Counted from the stretch's first letter, positions 25,120 to 34,936 are shown. The stretch is DNA of 64,000 nucleotides from Acinetobacter sp. ANC 3929 (GCF_000369405.1 NZ_KB849998.1:678273-742272), one strand, 5' to 3'. Notes: generated by a model from the sequence alone, not told the origin. Program-made: numbers and translations.

Positions 25120-26037
25120 ATGTGGACATTCAAACAATTCAATTATCTAATCACGATTGTGGAAACTGGGGGCTTTATTGCTGCCTCGGAAAAGCTATTT
25201 ATTGCTCAATCAGCACTCAGCAGACAAATTAAAAATTTAGAAGAAGAATTAGGCTTTGAGATTTTTGATCGTTCAGAGAAGAAAATAAAACTTACGGTTG
25301 CTGGTGAAGCACTGTATAAAAGTTTAAAAACCAATATTGATCATTTAAAAAGTTCAATTGTCAGCGCCCAAAGTATTAGTCGGGGTGAAGGTCGGATTAT
25401 TAAGATTGCCCACTCCAGCAGTATTGTACTTGATCAAAACAAACTCGAAATTTTTGAGCAGTTATGTGATAGCCATAGCATTGATATTGAAATGAATACC
25501 TTATCATCTGAGTTACAACTCGAATATTTATTGAATGGCACGATTGATCTGGGTTTTATCCGACCACCGATTTATCATAACTTGAATGACGTGAATGCCA
25601 TCAGTTTATATATCGCACCTTTATACGTCGCTGCGCATATTTCAGACCCATTTTTAAGTGAAAAAGAAAGTATATCGATTCGTGAATTGGAGTCACTGAA
25701 TTTTGTTTCTGTGCCGCATAAAGCACGTGGTGGCTTGAGCTATTTGGCCGCCAATTTATGTTTAGTTAACGGCTTTAGTCCAAAAAGAACCAGAATCTAT
25801 TCAAGAAAAAGATCTCAACTTGAGCTGGTTGCCAATGGTTTTGGAATTTGTATCGTGCCTGAAGAATTTAAAGTCATCCTCCCCAGTAATGTTCGACTCA
25901 TTCCTCTTCAAGATGAAAATACACTCAGCGAAGTGAAACTCATCTGGAAAAAGGATGATGACCCCATTATCAACAGCTGCGCAGAGGCTATTCATGCCTA
26001 TTACAGTGCCAAGCAGACGAACTTAAGAAATTACTGA
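25120..26037 (+). CDS. LysR family transcriptional regulator
   Basis: A 305-residue LysR-type regulator. The DNA-binding part is FNYLITIVETGGFIAASEKL with IAQSALSRQIKNLEEELGFEIFDRS (about residues 7-53). The effector domain has VELIANGFGICIVPEE-like features near 240 (VANGFGICIVPEE). It stands between the two 204-bp direct repeats. Its target may be the small divergent frame or a gene now lost. AT content is somewhat higher than in aceR, which suggests a different history. Confidence 0.85.
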   Translation: MWTFKQFNYLITIVETGGFIAASEKLFIAQSALSRQIKNLEEELGFEIFDRSEKKIKLTVAGEALYKSLKTNIDHLKSSIVSAQSISRGEGRIIKIAHSSSIVLDQNKLEIFEQLCDSHSIDIEMNTLSSELQLEYLLNGTIDLGFIRPPIYHNLNDVNAISLYIAPLYVAAHISDPFLSEKESISIRELESLNFVSVPHKARGGLSYLAANLCLVNGFSPKRTRIYSRKRSQLELVANGFGICIVPEEFKVILPSNVRLIPLQDENTLSEVKLIWKKDDDPIINSCAEAIHAYYSAKQTNLRNY

Positions 26038-26052
26038 GTTTTAGCTCAAATG

Positions 26053-26256
26053 AAAAAAGCCCGACATCCAAGTCGGGCTTTTTCGTATTCCTTTCACTAG
26101 ATACAACTCCTGTCATATCTCACATCCTGATGCCTAAACTTATCGTTTTTGTTTTATGTTTTGGAACTTCCTGTTCCTGATGAGTTCATATTAGGCAATT
26201 CCAATGAATCTGGAAATGGGACATTGCCCTGAATTGATGTAAGCAAAAACGTACAT
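26053..26256 (+). repeat. 204-bp direct repeat, copy 2 (opens with a terminator)
   Basis: Second copy of the element at 24632-24835, offset by 1421 bases along its whole length. The opening hairpin (26053-26083) is identical to that of copy 1 and follows the LysR stop by 15 bases. The end near GTACA lies 18 bases from the truncated phzF fragment. Confidence 0.85.
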
Positions 26257-26274
26257 GGTTTTTTAGTTTATAAG

Positions 26275-26586
26275 TTAAATGAAAATTTCACCTAAGTGCG
26301 CAACGTGAAAGACCACTGTCTCAATTTCAGGCTGATTTCTAAAAATAATAAAACTGGTCGCTAGCGTGCCATACCCACAAAACTGTACTTCGTTGACAGG
26401 TGAAAACCATTTAAGTTCATAATTTTGATCATTAATTTTTCTTGCAAAACTGGTCTCAGACAAATTATTTTCTAATGCAATATTTTGCATTACACGCTCA
26501 TCTAACTACTGCTCTAGCAACACAACCTCAGCTGGGTTTACTTTAAATAACTGATCACTAAATGCATCGACTTGGTAAATTTTCAT
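26275..26586 (-). pseudogene. PhzF-family isomerase pseudogene (N-terminal fragment)
   Basis: Reading from ATG 26586 gives KIYQVDAFSDQLFKVNPAEV and LLEQ, then an in-frame TAG, then LDERVMQNIALENNLSETSF, and KWFSPVNEVQFCGYGTLATS. This is the N-terminal third of a PhzF-like epimerase/isomerase. The TAG falls where relatives have Trp (TGG). The frame ends after about 104 codons, whereas the family is about 260 residues long. The missing C-terminal part would lie where repeat copy 2 now is. It has at least two disabling changes, so it is not functional. Confidence 0.75.
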
Positions 26587-26791
26587 TTTTGTTATGACTT
26601 TAATTTTTCAATAAGATACTCAATTATCAAAATTCATAATGTAAATTTTTGATAAATAAAATGCATTCCCTGCTATCTTTTAGCTTTAACCTCTAAAAAA
26701 TCAAAATCTGCTTTTGATAAAACCTGACTAATCTTATTTAAACTATACTGTATTATCTTATTTTAAGATTAATTTCAAAAAGACCAAAATA

Positions 26792-27397
26792 ATGCAACTC
26801 TCTATTATTTTAAGTATGTTTATTTTCTCATTCAGCATGTCCATTTCCCCTGGGCCAATCAACATCACCATTCTCTCATCAAGTTTAATTCATGGTTTTA
26901 GAAAAACATTTCCCTTTATCTCAGGAGCAACTATTGGCTTTACGCTGTTATTAATATTCTTAGGTTTTGGTTTTAACCAAATAATTAGTCACTATCCTTT
27001 TTTCTTCACATTAATCGAATGTATCGGCATTTTATTTATTTTCTATATTGGTCAAAAGATTATCTTTTCAACACCAAGAGTTGATGTCTCAAACAATATT
27101 TCTCTTACTAACTTTATGGATGGATTTCTCTTACAATGGCTTAATCCCAAAGCATGGATTGCCTGTCTCTCTGGTATCTCTTTATTTTCTTCACCCGAAA
27201 GTTATCATCCATTGCTTCTATTTATTGTGATTTACTTTATCACTTGCTACATCTGTTTAATTCTGTGGGGGATTTCTGGACAGACATTAGCCAAAGTATT
27301 AACTCGCCCACATCAGATAAAAATTATGAATACTGCCATGGGAGGATCTTTAATCATGTTATCGATCTATATGCTGATCAAACTATTTTGGGGTTAA
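26792..27397 (+). CDS. LysE family exporter
   Basis: A 201-residue inner-membrane protein with about six hydrophobic segments. The family signature is MSISPGPINITILSSSLIHGF near residue 16, and the loop DGFLLQWLNPKAWIACLSG near 109. These fit the LysE/RhtB superfamily, which exports amino acids or similar small molecules. The substrate is unknown. It converges with a LysR gene: the last 20 bases of the two overlap, and no separate terminator is seen. Confidence 0.87.
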   Translation: MQLSIILSMFIFSFSMSISPGPINITILSSSLIHGFRKTFPFISGATIGFTLLLIFLGFGFNQIISHYPFFFTLIECIGILFIFYIGQKIIFSTPRVDVSNNISLTNFMDGFLLQWLNPKAWIACLSGISLFSSPESYHPLLLFIVIYFITCYICLILWGISGQTLAKVLTRPHQIKIMNTAMGGSLIMLSIYMLIKLFWG

Positions 27398-28274
27398 AGG
27401 ATTCATATATTTTTTCAATTAAGGCATGCGCAATTCCATTGATTGGAATATTGGCTGGCCAAACCGCATATACACTCAAAGGTTCAAGTTTCCACTCTGG
27501 TAAAACCTCCACAATGTTCTGTTGCTCAATATCTGCTTGGATTAACTCATCAGGAGGTGCTGCCAATCCTGCATTTAATTTTGCCAATCGATACGCGGCT
27601 TCAACATTATTCACATAAATATGAGGCTGATAGAAAATTTCGACTTCTTCTCCTGTATGTTGATGCCGCAATATTCTCTTATTTTTTCTCATACTCAAAC
27701 CAATCCATTTCATCTTGATTAGATCTTGAGGATGAGTAATGGGTTGATGTTGGCTTAAAAATTCAGGTGTTGCAACGATACTTCGGGCTAAAGGAAATAG
27801 ATAACGAGCTTTAAATGAACTATCTGGAAGCTCACCAATTCGAACAGCAATATCCACATTCTCAGCGATCAAATCGATCCGACTATCATCACAGTTGATA
27901 TGTACAGTTAAGTCCTTGTGTGTTGCACAAAATGTCGTGATACATTGCATCAACTCACTGTGGATAAAAACTGCTGGAATAGAAATATGCAACTGTGTCT
28001 TTCTAAGAATAGAACGTTGCTTAAAATCTGAAATACCTAATTCATAGGTTTCCAACATGACTTGGGCAGTATCTAAAAGTTTTTGTCCGTCATAGGTTAA
28101 GGTCATTTTCCGTGTATTTCGATAAAATAAAGCACATTCCAAATTATTTTCTAACTTGGCTAAATGCAGACTGACAGTTGCTGTAGATAAGCCTAATGCT
28201 TTAGCACCTTTTGAAATTGAGCCAAACTCAGCAATTTTTGCAAAAATAATTAAATACCTTATATCTTCAATCAT
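27378..28274 (-). CDS. LysR family transcriptional regulator
   Basis: A 298-residue LysR-type regulator. The helix-turn-helix region is LIIFAKIAEFGSISKGAKAL with LSTATVSLHLAKLENNLECALF (about residues 8-52). The effector domain has DIAVRIGELPDSSFKARYLFP, close to the CrgA/DsdC-like group. It ends inside the 3' end of the convergent LysE gene. Because phzF, LysE and LysR genes often cluster, it may have controlled these neighbours; that is inference. Confidence 0.87.
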   Translation of the reverse strand: MIEDIRYLIIFAKIAEFGSISKGAKALGLSTATVSLHLAKLENNLECALFYRNTRKMTLTYDGQKLLDTAQVMLETYELGISDFKQRSILRKTQLHISIPAVFIHSELMQCITTFCATHKDLTVHINCDDSRIDLIAENVDIAVRIGELPDSSFKARYLFPLARSIVATPEFLSQHQPITHPQDLIKMKWIGLSMRKNKRILRHQHTGEEVEIFYQPHIYVNNVEAAYRLAKLNAGLAAPPDELIQADIEQQNIVEVLPEWKLEPLSVYAVWPANIPINGIAHALIEKIYESFNPKIV

Positions 28275-28317
28275 ATTTTTGATCTACCGAAGATGAGTCC
28301 ATAAATAAGAATCAAAA

Positions 28318-28515
28318 TTAATCAGAAATGGTTATGTATCTTTTATAACGTATAAAAAAACCTAAAATTGATAATGCGCCTGAAAAACACAATATAGTAT
28401 AAAAATAGTGATATTGATCAATGGTCGATCCAGAAAATAATTATTTAGTATTGTTGCAAAAGTAAGCATTCCTAAAAACTCAAAAAAGAAAATTTTAGTA
28501 TTAAAGATTTCATCA
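28318..28515 (-). pseudogene. Possible remnant of a membrane transporter 3' end
   Basis: Minus-strand translation gives hydrophobic FFFEFLGMLTFATILNNYF and INITIFILY, then a frame change, then SGALSILGFFIRYKRYI and a stop at 28318-28320. The pattern of hydrophobic segments ending in a basic tail looks like the end of an MFS-type transporter with one frameshift. No start or upstream half is seen. The rest of 28275-28588 is AT-rich and shows nothing else. Confidence 0.3.
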
Positions 28516-28588
28516 TTATTTTCCTTAATTTTAAATTATCTAAGACTATTTCACGTAATACAAAATATATAAGATTTAAACTATAAAT

Positions 28589-28614
28589 AAAAAGCCCCAA
28601 TTTTGGAGCTTTTT
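28589..28614 (-). terminator. Terminator of psd
   Basis: AAAAAGCCCCAA and TTGGAGCTTTTT form an imperfect hairpin with T runs, 16 bases after the psd stop on the minus strand. Confidence 0.7.
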
Positions 28615-28629
28615 AAAATCACATCTAAA

Positions 28630-29481
28630 TTAAAGCGAATGACCTAAACGCTCACCCATGACCACAGTTGAATTGGCTTTAAATTGTTCTTCCCAAACCA
28701 TTTTATCTTTTTCAAATAAAACCACAGCAGTTGAACCTAAATAGAAGCGACCTAATTCTGCACCTTTATCCAATTTCATTTGATGATGCTGCAATTCAAC
28801 TTTGCCAGATGGTTTTACTTTGCCTGTAGCAACCGTTTCAATACCAGCCACAATCATTGCACCAACCAGAACCACTGCCATACGACCGAGTTCAGTATCA
28901 AATAAACACACCATACGTTCATTACGTGCAAACAAACCTGGTACATTTTCAGCTGTGGTTTGGTTAACTGAGAATAACTCACCTGGAATATATAAAGTTT
29001 CAGTTAAAGTGCCCGCCAAAGGCATATGTACACGATGATAATCTTTTGGTGATAAATAAACGGTCGCAAATTGGCCATCTTGGAATGGTTTTGCCAGTTG
29101 CGGATCGCCAATCAATTTCTCTACTGAAAAGCTTTGGCCTTTGGCTTGGAAAATATCACCTGCTTCGATTTTACCGAGCTGTGAAATCGCACCATCCGCA
29201 GGACACACGATACTATCCGCTTGCTCATCGATACCACGTACACCATCTTTTAATGCACGGGTAAAAAACTCATTAAATGACTTATATTGCAGTGCATTGC
29301 TTTGTGCTGCAATACTCATATCAATTCCGTATTTTGCTTTGAATGCTTGAATAACAGCAGTTTTTACCAAAAGATTTTCACTTGCGGCAACCTTACCAAC
29401 GACACGGCTCAATTGATGTTGCGGCACAAGATTCTGTGCTTTGATAAATAATTGTTTTTTTAAATCTGCTGCAAAACTCAA
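28630..29481 (-). CDS. psd: Phosphatidylserine decarboxylase proenzyme
   Basis: Makes phosphatidylethanolamine from phosphatidylserine at the inner membrane. The 283-residue proenzyme is normal length. Recognisable segments are [14 protein letters not shown] near 68, [11 protein letters not shown] near 92, and [14 protein letters not shown] near 144. The self-cleavage site LGST lies in [13 protein letters not shown] near 247, where the Ser becomes the pyruvoyl group. The start is TTG at 29481, overlapping the rhodanese stop, with GGGGAG eight bases upstream. It is translationally coupled to that gene. Confidence 0.95.
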   Translation of the reverse strand: MSFAADLKKQLFIKAQNLVPQHQLSRVVGKVAASENLLVKTAVIQAFKAKYGIDMSIAAQSNALQYKSFNEFFTRALKDGVRGIDEQADSIVCPADGAISQLGKIEAGDIFQAKGQSFSVEKLIGDPQLAKPFQDGQFATVYLSPKDYHRVHMPLAGTLTETLYIPGELFSVNQTTAENVPGLFARNERMVCLFDTELGRMAVVLVGAMIVAGIETVATGKVKPSGKVELQHHQMKLDKGAELGRFYLGSTAVVLFEKDKMVWEEQFKANSTVVMGERLGHSL

Positions 29482-30326
29482 GACGGTGACTCCCCTGAAA
29501 TAATAGGACTATCGAGGCGATTGCCCCATTCACTCCACGCACCATCGTAGGCCCTAACTTGCCAGTTGAGCAATCTTGCCAAAATATACGCCAAGCCAGA
29601 ACGGTGATGAGACTGACAGTACACCACCACAGGTTGTTGTAAATTAAAGCCTAATTGTTCTAAACGTTGTTGTGTGCGTTCAAGCGGGTGTAATTTTAGA
29701 TGATTTTCACGGTTTAGGGCAGTACTCCATTCAAAATGCAGTGCATTTGGGATGTGACCGCCGCGTCGTGCAGCCAAGCGTAAGCCCGTATATTCCTCAT
29801 TGGTACGGCAGTCCCAGAGCTGAATATTGTCTTGTTCGACATGTTGTAACAATTCATGATATTCAATGCGGTGCTGCTGCACAGTGTCTAAATCAATCTG
29901 AAAAAGATCAGCAACAGGTTTGACCGTGTCGACTTCAGCAGTGGTGGGCAAACCTGCTCCCAACCAGCCATGAATGCCACCATTAATCAAACTGGTACGG
30001 TTAAAACCAAGGCAATGTAAATTCCAGATTAAACGTCCAGCCCACGCTCCACCTTCATCGTCATAAACGACGACATGATGTTGAGGTGAAATATTTAACT
30101 TCTCAATTAAAGCCTGCAAGCCTGTCAAATCAGGCAATACCCCATTGGCTTGTTCTTGTTGTGCAACCAAGTATTTAGGCTGTAAATGAATCGCATGAGG
30201 AATATGCAGTTGTTCATATACCGAAGCTCGGCTTAAATCGACAATACGAATCAACTCACTGCCTAAATACGGCACCAGTTGTTCAGGTTCAATCAGTAAA
30301 CCCAGTTTAAAATCTACGTCAGTCAT
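29478..30326 (-). CDS. Two-domain rhodanese-like sulfurtransferase
   Basis: A 282-residue protein with two rhodanese domains (about 10-130 and 155-275). The first is an inactive-type domain. The second carries the catalytic loop CQSHHR in [19 protein letters not shown], with active-site Cys. The length and Cys loop fit thiosulfate or 3-mercaptopyruvate sulfurtransferases. It overlaps psd by four bases, so the two are made from one transcript. The link to phospholipid synthesis is probably positional only. Confidence 0.85.
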   Translation of the reverse strand: MTDVDFKLGLLIEPEQLVPYLGSELIRIVDLSRASVYEQLHIPHAIHLQPKYLVAQQEQANGVLPDLTGLQALIEKLNISPQHHVVVYDDEGGAWAGRLIWNLHCLGFNRTSLINGGIHGWLGAGLPTTAEVDTVKPVADLFQIDLDTVQQHRIEYHELLQHVEQDNIQLWDCRTNEEYTGLRLAARRGGHIPNALHFEWSTALNRENHLKLHPLERTQQRLEQLGFNLQQPVVVYCQSHHRSGLAYILARLLNWQVRAYDGAWSEWGNRLDSPIISGESPS

Positions 30327-30470
30327 GGTTATGCTGTTTTATCATCCGCATTGGGGATGATATTAACATAGCCGACTTTTTATCTTTGTCTGATTTTTTG
30401 CATTCGTTTAGCAGAAAAGGAGATATAGGGAAATTAAATCATCGAATTTGATTACAGAGTCTTACTGAGC

Positions 30471-30740
30471 TCTCACCCTATTTCGGGATAAGCCACTACG
30501 TCTTGCACTTCAGTTGAAATATATTTCAACTTTGTTCAGGCTCGACCTACTTTTGTTTCGACATGAGGAGCGAATGCTCCGTAAGGGCAAAACCTGAGGG
30601 ACGAATAGCGAAGATTAATAATCTTTGCCGTACCGCAAGGTGAAAGCTATGCTTGAATAATAAACCGCGCCCTTCGTTTATTTTGCGCTTCACCAAAGCT
30701 TTAGTCGCTTTGGCTTGTGCAGGTTGTGGATGACGTTTAC
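30471..30740 (-). repeat. 270-bp intergenic repeat element, copy B (inverted)
   Basis: Reverse complement of the element at 17980-18249, the same length with about 20 mismatches. Read on the minus strand it begins 10 bases after the pncB stop codon, so it has the same orientation relative to its upstream gene as copy A. The remaining spacer 30327-30470 shows nothing further. Confidence 0.85.
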
Positions 30741-30750
30741 GCGTATCGAA

Positions 30751-31974
30751 TTAAAGGTATAGAGTCTCGCTTGTTTCCTCAATCTCAAACACCTGACGTA
30801 AATACGCCAAGAACGTATCATTATCCGTCATGGTCTTACCTGGACTATCCGAAATCTTCGCTACGGATTGACGATTACACTCCACCAATTTCAACACAAT
30901 ATTCAATGGTTTCTGCCCCATATCATTGGTCAAATTGGTGCCGATACCAAAACTCACTTGGAAACGATCTTTAAAATACTGATGCAATGACCACGCCTTG
31001 TCTAAATTCAAACCATCACTAAAGGTCAACATTTTGGTCTTGGTATCAATTTTTAATTTCCGATAATGTGCGAAAGCCTTATCACCCCACTCATACGGAT
31101 CACCACTGTCATGACGCAAACCATCAAACAGCTTGGCAAAATACAAATCAAAATCACGTAAGAAGGCATCCATCCCCACCACATCGGTCAAGGCAATCCC
31201 TAAATCTCCGCGATACTCTTGTACCCATGCTTCAAGTGCTGCTTTTTGGAAATTACGCAATCGCACATCAAGTGCCTGAAACGCTTGCAAGAATTCATGT
31301 GCCATCGTTCCAATTGGACTAATTCCCAATTGCTTCGCCAATAACACATTACTGGTGCCTCGGAATACTTTAGGTGCAGCGGCATGAAATGCTTGTACTA
31401 CATGTTTTTGCCACTCAAAACTATAGCGACGACGAGTGCCAAAATCAGATACTAAAAATGGTGGATCATTTTCTTGTTGTTCTTGCTCATATTGTTGCAA
31501 CTGCATCAACTTTTGCTGCAATCGGCACTCGCCTTCTACCCAGACATCATCATTGCGGATACGACGGAAATACAATTCATTGACGATCGCCAAGACAAAA
31601 ATCTCAAACATCATCGCCTGAACCATTGGGCCTTCAATGCGGATATCCAAACGTCCTGCATCATCAATACTGGCTTGAATAAAACGACGCTTCAGCTGGA
31701 ATAATTCCAGATAATCAACGAAATCACTTTTGATAAAACGCAATGAACGCAGGTACTGTAATTCATCTTCTGCAAAACGCAGTTCACACAGCAAATCCAA
31801 CTGCTGATTTAAATCATCCAAAATTTCAACCAATGGATAAGCCGTATCTTCTAAATTACGACAGCGGAATAAATAAACACTATGCGTTTGCGGAAACTGA
31901 TGTAACACCACCTGTAACATGGTGAATTTATATAAGTCGGTATCAAGTAATGATTGAATAATTGGTGTAGACAT
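30751..31974 (-). CDS. pncB: Nicotinate phosphoribosyltransferase
   Basis: Joins nicotinate to PRPP to give nicotinate mononucleotide in NAD salvage. The 407-residue protein has the family length. Seen are [20 protein letters not shown] near the start, [16 protein letters not shown] near 190, and [25 protein letters not shown] near 220 with the conserved His. Later come the [12 protein letters not shown] and [10 protein letters not shown] segments. PncA, which supplies nicotinate, is encoded at 47383-48015. Confidence 0.95.
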   Translation of the reverse strand: MSTPIIQSLLDTDLYKFTMLQVVLHQFPQTHSVYLFRCRNLEDTAYPLVEILDDLNQQLDLLCELRFAEDELQYLRSLRFIKSDFVDYLELFQLKRRFIQASIDDAGRLDIRIEGPMVQAMMFEIFVLAIVNELYFRRIRNDDVWVEGECRLQQKLMQLQQYEQEQQENDPPFLVSDFGTRRRYSFEWQKHVVQAFHAAAPKVFRGTSNVLLAKQLGISPIGTMAHEFLQAFQALDVRLRNFQKAALEAWVQEYRGDLGIALTDVVGMDAFLRDFDLYFAKLFDGLRHDSGDPYEWGDKAFAHYRKLKIDTKTKMLTFSDGLNLDKAWSLHQYFKDRFQVSFGIGTNLTNDMGQKPLNIVLKLVECNRQSVAKISDSPGKTMTDNDTFLAYLRQVFEIEETSETLYL

Positions 31975-32114
31975 GACTGACTTGGATCTATTCTCGTTTA
32001 AGCATTAAAGCATACTTTTACGCAGAAATGAGTCTGTCTACGACGATGGATATTTCCTTATCAACAATCTTGTTTAGAGTCTTTTTAAATTCAAATATTT
32101 AAACAGAGGCAAGC

Positions 32115-32600
32115 TTATTTCGATAGCGAAGGTTGAATCTCTTTTAAACGTTGCTTTTGTCCAAACTGAATCGCGAATTGTTCTGTGGTGAGCTGTCCCG
32201 TTTTTTCCGCATGAAGGTCGCAATCCACCTGACGCAACTGTTTGGCAATACTCCATTCGGCTTTCACAATCGCACCCATCAGTGCCGTATGCCCCCGTTT
32301 GTCTCGAAGACAACGATTCGCATGATGCTGTAGCAATATTTTTACTGCATCTTTTTGCCCATAGTAACTCGCCATCATCAATGCGCTATAACCAGAATGA
32401 TCTTGAATATCAATCGGAAATCCGTGCTCTAAAAACTCTTGCAAGACTTCGACATTACCCACTTTGGCTGCGGAGAAAAACAACTCAATTACTTCTTCGG
32501 AACCATTGCCCTGTTCAGATGGTATTGCCGCATGAACAGAAACCAAGAAATTGCTACAGATCATACTGATTATAAAAAATACCGAGCGTAAATGGAGCAT
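32115..32600 (-). CDS. Exported ankyrin-repeat protein, catalase partner (AnkB-like)
   Basis: A 161-residue protein with a signal peptide (FFIISMICSNFLVSVHA, cleavage near residue 25). Three to four ankyrin repeats follow (about 35-150), such as HSGYSALMMASYYGQKDAVK and RGHTALMGAIVKAEW. It follows the catalase gene by 126 bases on the same strand. In Pseudomonas an ankyrin protein, AnkB, is encoded beside KatB and is needed for full catalase activity. A similar periplasmic partner role here is inferred from that pairing and from both products being exported. Confidence 0.8.
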   Translation of the reverse strand: MLHLRSVFFIISMICSNFLVSVHAAIPSEQGNGSEEVIELFFSAAKVGNVEVLQEFLEHGFPIDIQDHSGYSALMMASYYGQKDAVKILLQHHANRCLRDKRGHTALMGAIVKAEWSIAKQLRQVDCDLHAEKTGQLTTEQFAIQFGQKQRLKEIQPSLSK

Positions 32601-32726
32601 GGAATATCCTTAAAAATCTGAAATGAGTGCCTGTAACACTCACCCTAGGTGCAGGAAAGGCTATTGAGGTTACAGGACTTTCTGGGGGTAACATTCAGGC
32701 ACCTGTTACCACATCAACAAAACGTT

Positions 32727-34250
32727 TTATTGATCTTTCAGTTGAGCTGCTTTGCTTTGCACATTGCTCAGATTCACGTTTAGTGCTTTGGCAAGACGTG
32801 TTCCATAATCAGTATCCGCCTTATAGAAGTAAGACACCATAATGGTCTTGGTTTCGATATCTTTGACTGCACCTAAGTCAGCAGCAAGGTTGCGGATTAA
32901 GTCATTTTTCTCGACAACTGAATAACTACGGTATAATTCTCCCGCTTGCTTGAATGGCTGCTGTTTCTGAATCGCTTGTTGTAAAACCGTTCCTTGTAGA
33001 GGTGTCGCGACGGCTTTGGCAATCTCAGTAGACGGCTTTGGTTCAATCGTACTTGGCTCATAATTCACATGAGACTCCGTTTGTCCCATATTCATAAAGC
33101 CTTCCTGATTATTGTTATTCACTGCAACACGAGGACGATTGACTGGAATTTGCTGGTGATTGGCACCTAACCGATACAACTGTGTATCTGAATAAGAGAA
33201 GATACGACCTTGTAATAAACGGTCTTCTGAGGGTTCAATTCCAGGAATTAAGTTCCCAGGCGCAAATGCCGATTGTTCTGTTTCTTGAAAGAAATTTTTC
33301 GGCATACGATTGAGGGTCAAGGTTCCGACCTTCGTTTCCGGCACCAGATCATTCGGCCAGATTTTGGTCGCATCTAATGGATTGAAATCAAATTTATCCA
33401 CGTCTTTTGGATCTAGTACCTGAATATACAAATCCCATTTTGGATAATTGCCTGCATAGACATTTTTATACATGTCATTGGTCAAATGATTCCAGTCACG
33501 CCCTTGTACTTCGCGAACCTGATCTAAATTCAGGCCTTTGACCCCTTGTTTCGAACGCCAGTTAAATTTGACGTACTTATATTCGCCCTTGTCGTTATAG
33601 AGCTTGAAAGCATGTACGCCAAAACCATCCAAAGTACGATAGCTTTCAGGTGTGCCCAAGTTTGAATAGACATAGGTCAACATATTGATTGACCAAGGTT
33701 GAGTCTTTAAAAAATCAAAAATTCGGTTTGGATCTTGAACATTGGTGACTGGATTCGGCTTCATGGCATGTACAAAATCAGGAAACTTGATTGCATCGCG
33801 AATAAAGAACACAGGTAGATTATTCCCTACCAAGTCCCAGTTACCTTGCTGTGTATAGAACTTTACCGCAAAACCATGTGGATCACGTGCAGTTTCAGGC
33901 GAACCTTTAGGATGAATCACTGTTGAAAATCGAACAAAAACAGGCGTGGTTGTGCCTGCTTTAAACATGGAAGCAACCGTTAGATCTGAAAGGTCTTTGG
34001 TGGCAATGAAGTCACCATAAATACCTGTACCACGGGCATGTACAACACGCTCAGGAATACGTTCACGGCCAAAGCGTTGTAATTTTTGGATCAACTGGAC
34101 GTCTTGCAATAAGGTTGCACCATTTGCCCCAGCCGTCATGGAGTTTTGGTTGTCACCAACAGGTGCACCATTGTCTTTTGTTAAAGGTGCTGCATACGCT
34201 GTGCTGAGCGTTGCAGCGATAATTGTAAATAAAAAAGTTCGCTTAAACAT
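32727..34250 (-). CDS. Exported heme catalase (KatB-like)
   Basis: A clade-type small-subunit catalase that breaks down H2O2. About 507 residues from ATG 34250. Residues 1-20 are a signal peptide (FLFTIIAATLSTAYA), so the enzyme should be periplasmic. The distal His lies in RVVHARGTGIYGDF and the conserved Asn in GNNLPVFFIRD. The proximal heme Tyr is in RIFSYSDTQLYRLG near 353. Downstream lies an inverted repeat, GGTAACA with TGTTACC (32687-32710), before the ankyrin gene. Confidence 0.93.
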   Translation of the reverse strand: MFKRTFLFTIIAATLSTAYAAPLTKDNGAPVGDNQNSMTAGANGATLLQDVQLIQKLQRFGRERIPERVVHARGTGIYGDFIATKDLSDLTVASMFKAGTTTPVFVRFSTVIHPKGSPETARDPHGFAVKFYTQQGNWDLVGNNLPVFFIRDAIKFPDFVHAMKPNPVTNVQDPNRIFDFLKTQPWSINMLTYVYSNLGTPESYRTLDGFGVHAFKLYNDKGEYKYVKFNWRSKQGVKGLNLDQVREVQGRDWNHLTNDMYKNVYAGNYPKWDLYIQVLDPKDVDKFDFNPLDATKIWPNDLVPETKVGTLTLNRMPKNFFQETEQSAFAPGNLIPGIEPSEDRLLQGRIFSYSDTQLYRLGANHQQIPVNRPRVAVNNNNQEGFMNMGQTESHVNYEPSTIEPKPSTEIAKAVATPLQGTVLQQAIQKQQPFKQAGELYRSYSVVEKNDLIRNLAADLGAVKDIETKTIMVSYFYKADTDYGTRLAKALNVNLSNVQSKAAQLKDQ

Positions 34251-34446
34251 GCTGTTCAATCCAAAAATCAAAATACCTTTCCTGCATAGCGACTATACAA
34301 AGATTCTATCAATAGATAAAAAAGATAATTTTAATAAAATAAATCGAAAAATAAGATCAAAGACAACCAAGTTCCGTGCTGAGGTCGATGCTGAACGAGC
34401 AAATCTGTTAGACTGCTGGCCTGATTCAATACTGATCTTCATTTTT

Positions 34447-34887
34447 ATGCGCGCATTAATTCAACGTGTCCTCGAAGCCAAAGTTGTGGTTGAAGGGCAA
34501 ACCACTGGCGAAATTCGACACGGCTTATTGGTATTTTTAGGTCTAGGTAAGGAAGACACCTTAGAGAAAGGCCAAAAGCTGATTGATAAGATTTTGAAGT
34601 ATCGTATTTTTGATGATGAACAAGGTAAAATGGGCTGGAATGTTAGCCAAGCGAATGGCGGCATTTTATTGGTTTCACAATTTACTTTAATGGCACACAC
34701 CCAGAAAGGGTTACGTCCTGACTTTGGGCCAGCGATGCCACCAGCCGAAGCCAAAGCACTTTATGAACAGCTAGTGGAATATGCCCGCCAACAATTTAAT
34801 AATGTGCAAACAGGTATTTTTGCAGCAGATATGAAAGTTCATTTAATTAATGATGGACCAGTGACCTTTAATCTGGACATTGAATAA
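34447..34887 (+). CDS. dtd: D-aminoacyl-tRNA deacylase
   Basis: Hydrolyses D-amino acids from mischarged tRNA. The 146-residue protein has the standard length when started at ATG 34447, at MRALIQRV; the frame is open far upstream but that part does not resemble the family. Motifs are VVVEG near 14, the SQFTLMA loop near 80, KGLRPDFGPAMPP, and the GPVTF motif at the C-terminus that reads chirality. It is transcribed divergently from the catalase gene and ends at a bidirectional terminator. Confidence 0.95.
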   Translation: MRALIQRVLEAKVVVEGQTTGEIRHGLLVFLGLGKEDTLEKGQKLIDKILKYRIFDDEQGKMGWNVSQANGGILLVSQFTLMAHTQKGLRPDFGPAMPPAEAKALYEQLVEYARQQFNNVQTGIFAADMKVHLINDGPVTFNLDIE

Positions 34888-34898
34888 TTTGAACGCAT

Positions 34899-34927
34899 AA
34901 AAAAACTCCCAAATCGGGAGTTTTTTT
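34899..34927. terminator. Bidirectional terminator between dtd and the SCP2 gene
   Basis: AAAAAACTCCC, loop AAATC, GGGAGTTTTTT, with T runs on both strands. Confidence 0.88.
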
Positions 34928-34936
34928 ATGCCATTT

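Noticed and set aside
34138..34446. N-terminal extension of dtd of about 100 residues
   Set aside because: It overlaps the catalase coding region on the other strand and does not resemble the family; the ATG at 34447 gives the standard length.
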